The position numbers and the translations under genes were made by a program. A DNA stretch of 12,449 nt from Victivallales bacterium Lenti_02 (lineage in GTDB: Bacteria; Verrucomicrobiota; Lentisphaeria; Oligosphaerales; Lenti-02), in assembly GCA_001603055.1 (NCBI GenBank), contig LVAZ01000170.1:1-12449 (forward strand). Reading direction: 5' to 3'. Of the stretch, positions 6,946-12,449 are shown piece by piece (position 1 is the first letter of the stretch; each line of letters opens with the position of its first letter). Under the pieces are notes generated by a model. The model saw only the letters and a program-made list of their open reading frames with translations, was not told where the DNA came from and did no database searches.

Positions 6946-7464
6946 CTACCTGCCGGTGTTCGGATAGAGAATTTGATAGTTCCGGGCGGCATGGATCGCC
7001 ACCCCCCGCGCCTGGCCTTCCTCCCAGGGGCCCTCGACGAGAATCGCCTCGTAGTCCGCGGGCCGGTGGGGGATGGTCATGTCGAACACATGGAAGCCGT
7101 CGATGGCGACCGCCATCCGCCGGCCGCCCAACTGGCTGCATGCCTGGAGCCAGACATCCTGGCCGATCCGGTCGAGAAACAGGCGCACCGCAAAGGCGCC
7201 GCCGGGCCGTTCGACCAGTTCGCCGCCGACGATGTTGTGGGTGGAGATCACCGGCAGCGAGCGGACCTGGGCGGTGCGGTTGCCGTCGTAGTCGACCAGG
7301 CTGCGGCTGAGACTGCCGCCGACCAGCTCCGGGTTGTCGTGCTGGTAGCCGGCGAAGGTGTACTGCAGGCGGTCCTGGGTGTTCGCGGACAGACAGCCGC
7401 CGCCCGTCCCGGCCAGTCCGCCGAGAACCGCGATGCCGAGGATTGTCCGGAGTGCCCGCCGCAT
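6946..7464 (-). CDS. Small exported, probable lipoprotein with SecD P1-head-like domain
   Basis: This 172-residue protein has a basic start and hydrophobic core (1-20) followed by C24 in GLAGTGGGC. This resembles a lipoprotein signal, but glycine at -3 is a poor lipobox match, so a plain signal peptide or anchor is possible. Residues about 78-163 can be aligned by eye with the P1 head region of the SecDF in this window. GGRRMAVAIDGFHVF (113-127) matches KERLAIVMDGTVYSA (326-340), and EEGQARGVAIHAARN (148-162) matches NEEARRLAGVISAGN (360-374). A preceding amphipathic strand (FAVRLFLD) also matches. It is therefore likely a stand-alone SecDF-P1-head-type domain in the envelope, without the membrane channel. 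Its start is 3 nt after the stop of the response regulator, which implies translational coupling. The biochemical role is unknown. Confidence 0.7.
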   Translation of the reverse strand: MRRALRTILGIAVLGGLAGTGGGCLSANTQDRLQYTFAGYQHDNPELVGGSLSRSLVDYDGNRTAQVRSLPVISTHNIVGGELVERPGGAFAVRLFLDRIGQDVWLQACSQLGGRRMAVAIDGFHVFDMTIPHRPADYEAILVEGPWEEGQARGVAIHAARNYQILYPNTGR

Positions 7465-7467
7465 CGC

Positions 7468-8871
<1,404 letters not shown>

Positions 8872-8935
8872 CCAGTTCCGGTAGATCGAGCAGGTTGGCG
8901 CGGCAAGGCTGCCAAGCGGCCTGCGCGCGGCCTAC

Positions 8936-8964
8936 AACCTAAGGTCTTGAGGGGCTGGTTTCAA
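8936..8964 (-). promoter_or_regulatory. Candidate sigma-70 promoter for the response-regulator cluster
   Basis: On the minus strand, TTGAAA (8964-8959, five of six to consensus) is followed after 17 nt by TAGGTT (8941-8936, a weak -10). The predicted leader is about 57 nt. No good sigma-54 -24/-12 pair was found by eye in this 242-bp divergent region, so autoregulation through sigma-54 is not supported. Confidence 0.3.
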
Positions 8965-9022
8965 GCATTCGCCCCAACGGATTTTGCAAAAATGAGAAAT
9001 TCCACATTCCCCCGTCTTGGAT

Positions 9023-9051
9023 TTGGCTTGTTGGCTTGACCGATGTACATT
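9023..9051 (+). promoter_or_regulatory. Candidate sigma-70 promoter for yajC-secDF
   Basis: TTGGCT (9023-9028) and TACATT (9046-9051) are spaced by 17 nt, giving a start near 9058 and a leader of about 56 nt before yajC. The -35 lies in a perfect tandem repeat of TTGGCTTG (9023-9030 and 9031-9038). An AT-rich patch (8981-9005), unusual for this GC-rich window, lies just upstream and could aid polymerase binding. Confidence 0.4.
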
Positions 9052-9113
9052 CCTCGTTCCTTTTGGCTTATAGACTCCAGATGAATACGCACGACCTACG
9101 GAGATTCAGCCCG

Positions 9114-9521
9114 ATGCCCATCACCGGCTTCACCATTGTCACCCCCGCCCAGGCGGACCCCGGCCAGGCGGCCCCGGCCCAGCCCGGCACCACCGTCCAG
9201 ACTCAGGAAGGGGCGCCGGCGGAAGGGCAGCCCCAGGGCCGCGATCCCGGCCTGTTCGGCATCATACCCCAGATGGTCCTGATGTTCGTTATCATTTACC
9301 TGCTCATCTTCCGGCCCCAGCAGAAGCGGCAGAAGGAGCAGCGCGAGATGGTCAGCCGCCTCAAAGCCGGCGACCGGGTGCTCACCAGCGCCGGCATCTA
9401 CGGCACCATCACCGGCGTCAAGGACAGCGCCGTGACGGTCGAGATCGCCAAGGGCGTCGAGATCGAAGTGCTCCGCGGGGCCATCGGCAACGTGATCGAC
9501 GCCAAGGACAACAAGGCCTAA
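9114..9521 (+). CDS. yajC: Preprotein translocase accessory subunit YajC
   Basis: This 135-residue inner-membrane protein partners SecDF at the Sec translocon. It has an alanine/proline/glutamine-rich N-terminal stretch (11-42), one transmembrane helix (about 47-66, PGLFGIIPQMVLMFVIIYLL), the family motif FRPQQKRQKEQ (66-76), and a small beta-rich domain containing KAGDRVLTSAGIYGTITGV (84-102). The length is near the family norm once the low-complexity N-terminus is allowed for. The open frame continues upstream to 9036, but the ATG at 9114 is chosen because GGAG lies about 10 nt before it and the upstream ATG at 9081 has no ribosome site. It is followed by secDF after 69 nt, the conserved yajC-secD-secF order. 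The usual upstream tgt is absent; a divergent regulator is there instead. Confidence 0.93.
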   Translation: MPITGFTIVTPAQADPGQAAPAQPGTTVQTQEGAPAEGQPQGRDPGLFGIIPQMVLMFVIIYLLIFRPQQKRQKEQREMVSRLKAGDRVLTSAGIYGTITGVKDSAVTVEIAKGVEIEVLRGAIGNVIDAKDNKA

Positions 9522-9522
9522 A

Positions 9523-9543
9523 CCGGCGGCGCCCCCGCGCCGG
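9523..9543 (+). repeat. Hairpin in the yajC-secDF gap
   Basis: CCGGCG (9523-9528) pairs with CGCCGG (9538-9543) around a 9-nt loop, immediately after the yajC stop. A longer alternative pairs ACCGG (9522-9526) with CCGGT (9546-9550). No run of T follows, so it is not a full terminator. It could protect the upstream message or adjust secDF expression. In GC-rich DNA a chance stem is also possible. Confidence 0.35.
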
Positions 9544-9590
9544 CCCCGGTTCGGTATTCGGAAGAGTCAAGGTATAGGGATACGCAATAG

Positions 9591-12278
9591 ATGAGCAAAT
9601 CACTGATCTGGCGCTGGGTTGCGATCATCGTGGTCATCCTGACGTGGGGCATCTCCATTCCTCCCGTCAAGGACCGCGACGTGATGGACATGTTCGTCAA
9701 GCTCTCCGCCCGCAAGGTCGAGCGCCTGGCCCGCCAGGCCGAGAGCGACTCCCCCGAGGCCGTCCAGGCCAAGGAGAAGCTTGAAGCCTTCGGGCAGCTC
9801 GTCGAGCGGGCCAAGGCCATCCAGGCCAAGGACCTCGAGGAGAACCAGGGCCAGGCCACCGTGACCCCCAGCCAGGCCATCCTGCAGGCCGCCATCGACG
9901 ACGTGAACTGGCGCGGCGCCCGCCTGCGCGACTACATCAGCGTGCCCGTCTCGCGCAATCCCTCGAACCGGGCCGTCATGAACTACGTCCGCCAGCGGGC
10001 GGCCGGCAAACTCAGCCTCGGCCTCGACCTCCGGGGCGGCACCGAGTTCGTCATCAGCTTCAACCCCGACGACCCCCGGATCGGTGACCGGCCCGTGGTC
10101 CTGCTGCGCGACCAGATTCTGGAAATCATGCGCAACCGCATCGACGTGATGGGTGTCCTCGAACCCGAAATCCGCACCCTCACCGACAACACCATCAGCC
10201 TCCGCATCCCCACCGTCAGCTCCGCCCAGAAGGCCCAGTACCGCCGCCTCATCCAGGACTCGGCCAACATCAAGTTCTACATCGTCGACCCGAACAACGA
10301 TACCAAGGTGCTCGAATACGAGAGCGGCGCGCCCAACTTCGCCCCCAGCCCCGGCTACCAGCCCCGGCCCTTCGTGATGGAAAGCGAACGCAACGGCGAG
10401 ATCGTCACCGAGCGGGTCTTCCTCAAACAGCAACCCGAGCGCATCCGCGGCGAGGACGTCGAAGCCGCCTTCGCCAATCTGGACGAATTCGGCCGCTGGC
10501 AGATCAACCTCAAGTTCAACGGCCGCGGCGGCCGCGCCTTCGGCGAGGTGACGGCGGCCAACGTGAAGGAGCGCCTGGCCATCGTCATGGACGGCACCGT
10601 CTACAGCGCCCCCGTCATCCAGAGCGCCATCACCGGCGGCACCGCCGTCATCACCGGCAACTTCAGCAACGAGGAGGCCCGCCGCCTCGCCGGCGTGATC
10701 TCGGCCGGCAACCTCCCCGTCGATATCAAGATCGACAGCGAATTCGGCACCGACCCGACCCTCGGCGAGGACTCGATCAAGAGCGGCTTCTGGGCGGCTC
10801 TGGGCGGCATGCTCATCGTGGTCCTGTTCATGGTCTTCTACTACCGCCTCTCGGGCCTTGTGGCCGTGACCGCGCTGGTCTGCAACATCATTCTGGTCTT
10901 CGGCACCATGGCCCTCTTCGGCGCCACCCTCACCCTGCCGGGCATCGCCGGCATCGTCCTCACCATCGGTATGGCGGTGGACGCCAACGTGCTCATCTAC
11001 GAGCGCATCCGCGAGGAGATGAAAAACGGCAAGACCGTGGCCAACGCCATCAAGTCCGGCTACGCCCGCGTCTTCGTCACCATCCTCGACTCGAACCTGA
11101 CCACCCTGCTCACCGCCTTCATCCTCTACAAGGCCGGCACCGGCCAGATTCGCGGCTTCGCCGTCACCCTCAGCGTCGGCATCATCGCCAGCATGTTCAC
11201 CGCCCTCTTCATGACCCGCGCCATCTTCGACCTCTTCCTCGAGAAGGGCCTGACCAAGCTGGACATGCGCTCGTTCCCCGGCATCACCGACTGCAACTAC
11301 CCCATCCTCTCCTACCGGAAGATCACCGCCATCCTGTCCGGCATCCTCATCGTCGTCTGCCTGATCGGCTCGGCCTACCGGCTGGCCACCAACACGGCCA
11401 TGGGCGTGGACTTCATGGGCGGCACCGAGGTGGTCTTCCGGGTGGCGGAGGACGCCGAGCCCCCGGTGGCCGACGTGCGCGCCTTCCTCGACAGCCAGGG
11501 CGTCACCGGCGCCCGCGTCGGCTACAAAGCCTCCACGCTCCAGGAGGGGCGCCACCTCGAGATCACCTTCAAGGGCGAGGCCGGCCAGCACTCCGAAGGC
11601 AAGAGCGGCCAGGTGGTGGTGGCGGGCGACCTGACCATCGAGCAGCTCGGCGAAAAGCTGAACCAGCAATTCCCCGAGGCCAAGTTCAAGGAAATCAGCA
11701 CCACCACGGTCGGTTCCCTGGTCGGCAACCAGTTCCGCAACCGCGCCCTGCTGGCCGCCGCGCTCGCCATCGCCGGCATCGTGGTCTACATCTCCTTCCG
11801 CTTCGAACTCGCCTACGGCGTCGCCTCGGTGGTGGCCCTGGCCCACGACGTGATCATCGCCATGGGCATCTTCCTCATCCTCCCCGGCCGCGAGCTGTCC
11901 ATGCCGGTGGTCGCCGCCCTGCTCACCATCATCGGCTACTCGCTGAACGACACCATCGTCGTCTTCGACCGCATCCGCGAGGACCTCAGCCTGCGCCGCG
12001 ACGGCACCTACACCGACATCGTCAACCTCAGCATCAACCAGACCCTCGGCCGCACGGTGCTCACCTCGCTGACCACCGCCTTCGTGGTCTTCACCCTGCT
12101 GCTCTTCGGCGGCGGTGCCATCAACGACTTCGCCCTGGTCATGTTCATCGGCGTGATCGTCGGCACCTACTCCTCGGTCTTCGTGGCCACCACCATCATC
12201 TCCTACTGGCACAAATCCTCCCGCCAGCACCTCGAAGCGGAAGCGAAGGCCGCCCGAGCCGCCGCCGCCGAGGCATAG
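9591..12278 (+). CDS. secDF: Protein translocase subunit SecDF (fused SecD and SecF)
   Basis: This 895-residue membrane protein is predicted to use proton flow to complete Sec-dependent export on the outer face of the membrane. SecD half: first membrane helix (about 8-24), LGLDLRGG (143-150), P1 domain to about 380, with its head near 326-375, then a helix bundle carrying GMAVDANVLIYERIREE (460-476). D464 corresponds to the essential D340 of Thermus SecDF. SecF half: GVDFMGGTE (605-613), P4 domain, then IGYSLNDTIVVFDRIRE (781-797) with D787, and R821 in TLGRTVLTS, matching Thermus D637 and R671. About 90 residues, charged and probably coiled-coil, are inserted between the first helix and LGLDLRGG compared with E. 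coli SecD. The start is ATG at 9591 with AGGGA 9 nt upstream. A strong terminator follows 18 nt after the stop. Confidence 0.97.
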   Translation: MSKSLIWRWVAIIVVILTWGISIPPVKDRDVMDMFVKLSARKVERLARQAESDSPEAVQAKEKLEAFGQLVERAKAIQAKDLEENQGQATVTPSQAILQAAIDDVNWRGARLRDYISVPVSRNPSNRAVMNYVRQRAAGKLSLGLDLRGGTEFVISFNPDDPRIGDRPVVLLRDQILEIMRNRIDVMGVLEPEIRTLTDNTISLRIPTVSSAQKAQYRRLIQDSANIKFYIVDPNNDTKVLEYESGAPNFAPSPGYQPRPFVMESERNGEIVTERVFLKQQPERIRGEDVEAAFANLDEFGRWQINLKFNGRGGRAFGEVTAANVKERLAIVMDGTVYSAPVIQSAITGGTAVITGNFSNEEARRLAGVISAGNLPVDIKIDSEFGTDPTLGEDSIKSGFWAALGGMLIVVLFMVFYYRLSGLVAVTALVCNIILVFGTMALFGATLTLPGIAGIVLTIGMAVDANVLIYERIREEMKNGKTVANAIKSGYARVFVTILDSNLTTLLTAFILYKAGTGQIRGFAVTLSVGIIASMFTALFMTRAIFDLFLEKGLTKLDMRSFPGITDCNYPILSYRKITAILSGILIVVCLIGSAYRLATNTAMGVDFMGGTEVVFRVAEDAEPPVADVRAFLDSQGVTGARVGYKASTLQEGRHLEITFKGEAGQHSEGKSGQVVVAGDLTIEQLGEKLNQQFPEAKFKEISTTTVGSLVGNQFRNRALLAAALAIAGIVVYISFRFELAYGVASVVALAHDVIIAMGIFLILPGRELSMPVVAALLTIIGYSLNDTIVVFDRIREDLSLRRDGTYTDIVNLSINQTLGRTVLTSLTTAFVVFTLLLFGGGAINDFALVMFIGVIVGTYSSVFVATTIISYWHKSSRQHLEAEAKAARAAAAEA

Positions 12279-12296
12279 TCCGCCCGTAATTCCAGC

Positions 12297-12334
12297 AAAA
12301 ACGGCCGCCCGCGCAAGCAGGCGGCCGTTTTTTT
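12297..12334 (+). terminator. Rho-independent terminator after secDF
   Basis: The perfect 9-bp GC-rich arms ACGGCCGCC (12301-12309) and GGCGGCCGT (12320-12328) enclose a 10-nt loop and are followed by a run of seven T (12328-12334). A matching run of A lies on the other side (12297-12301). The stem can therefore extend by A-T pairs, and the element may also stop transcription arriving from the right. It closes the yajC-secDF operon. Confidence 0.92.
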
Positions 12335-12449
12335 CGGCCTGTGACAAGGCAGGGGCTCGACGGCTTTGTAGGGGCGGGGCTTGCCCCCGCCCGGCCTCCC
12401 GACCAACCAAACGGGGGGCATCCCCCAGGCAACCCGCAGGGTTTTCCAA
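12335..12449. repeat. Non-coding palindrome-rich tail, likely dispersed repeat
   Basis: Three palindromes follow each other after the terminator. GGGCGGGGC (12372-12380) faces GCCCCCGCCC (12383-12392) around TT, with one bulged C. GGGGG-CAT-CCCCC is centred near 12420. ACCC-GCA-GGGT lies at 12432-12442. The phrase GTAGGGGCGGGGCTTGCCCC (12368-12387) looks like the GC-rich palindromic repeats that occur in many copies between genes in numerous bacteria. Short open frames across it give the familiar meaningless peptide AGASPAPTK and are not genes. The element may continue past the window edge. Copy number cannot be judged here. Confidence 0.5.

Noticed and set aside
8872..9113. Sigma-54 (-24/-12) promoter in the divergent region, suggested by TTGGC motifs.
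   Set aside because: No TTGGC was found with a GC dinucleotide at the required spacing on either strand.
9036..9113. Longer yajC starting at 9036 or at ATG 9081.
   Set aside because: Position 9036 lies inside the predicted promoter and neither start has a ribosome site, whereas GGAG precedes the ATG at 9114.
12196..12432. Short minus-strand frames over the terminator and tail.
   Set aside because: They include the peptide GRAGASPAPTK, a frequent false translation of GC-rich palindromic repeats, and they run through the terminator stem.
9600..12449. Minus-strand open frame of 949 codons opposite secDF.
   Set aside because: The Gly/Asp/Glu/His/Val-rich product is the mirror of a well-conserved membrane protein, and the frame crosses the terminator.

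Overview
This is a GC-rich, gene-dense bacterial window with nine genes, one of them cut off at the left edge. No tRNA, rRNA, CRISPR array or insertion sequence is visible. The best lineage clue is a roughly 700-residue protein with a GreA transcript-cleavage module at its C-terminus. This large GreA fusion is known from Chlamydiae and other PVC-superphylum bacteria. Together with a single-chain SecDF, it suggests a member of the Verrucomicrobiota, Lentisphaerota or Kiritimatiellota. That placement is inference from gene architecture, not from a marker tree.

Layout, left to right. Positions 1-189 (minus) hold the start of a secreted protein with a CxxC motif. It diverges from a plus-strand pair: a FabG-like SDR oxidoreductase (287-1039) and a SAM-dependent methyltransferase (1054-1746). 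The 97-bp divergent spacer carries two inverted copies of a 16-17 bp element. One copy fills the -35/-10 spacer of the minus-strand promoter and the other overlaps the plus-strand extended -10. Next, behind its own candidate promoter, comes a cytoplasmic GH2 beta-mannosidase (1843-4326). It overlaps by one base a small RuvC/RNase H-fold protein (4326-4814).

The centre is a minus-strand cluster read from right to left: an NtrC-type sigma-54 response regulator (8871-7468), a small lipoprotein-like gene starting 3 nt later (7464-6946), and the large GreA-fusion protein (6885-4786). The last of these converges on, and overlaps, the RuvC-like gene by 29 bp. No histidine kinase is present. The small exported protein resembles the P1 head subdomain of SecD, which is notable because true yajC and secDF lie just across the divergent promoter region.

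The right side holds yajC (9114-9521) and a fused secDF (9591-12278), the accessory module of the Sec translocase. They are followed by a strong intrinsic terminator (12297-12334). The last 115 bp is non-coding and palindrome-rich and looks like a dispersed repeat.

The long open frames opposite secDF, beta-mannosidase and greA are GC-driven shadows and are not annotated. There is no gene-free stretch longer than 300 bases; the longest is 8872-9113 (242 bp), described as a divergent promoter region. All function calls come from reading motifs by eye; no database search was possible.
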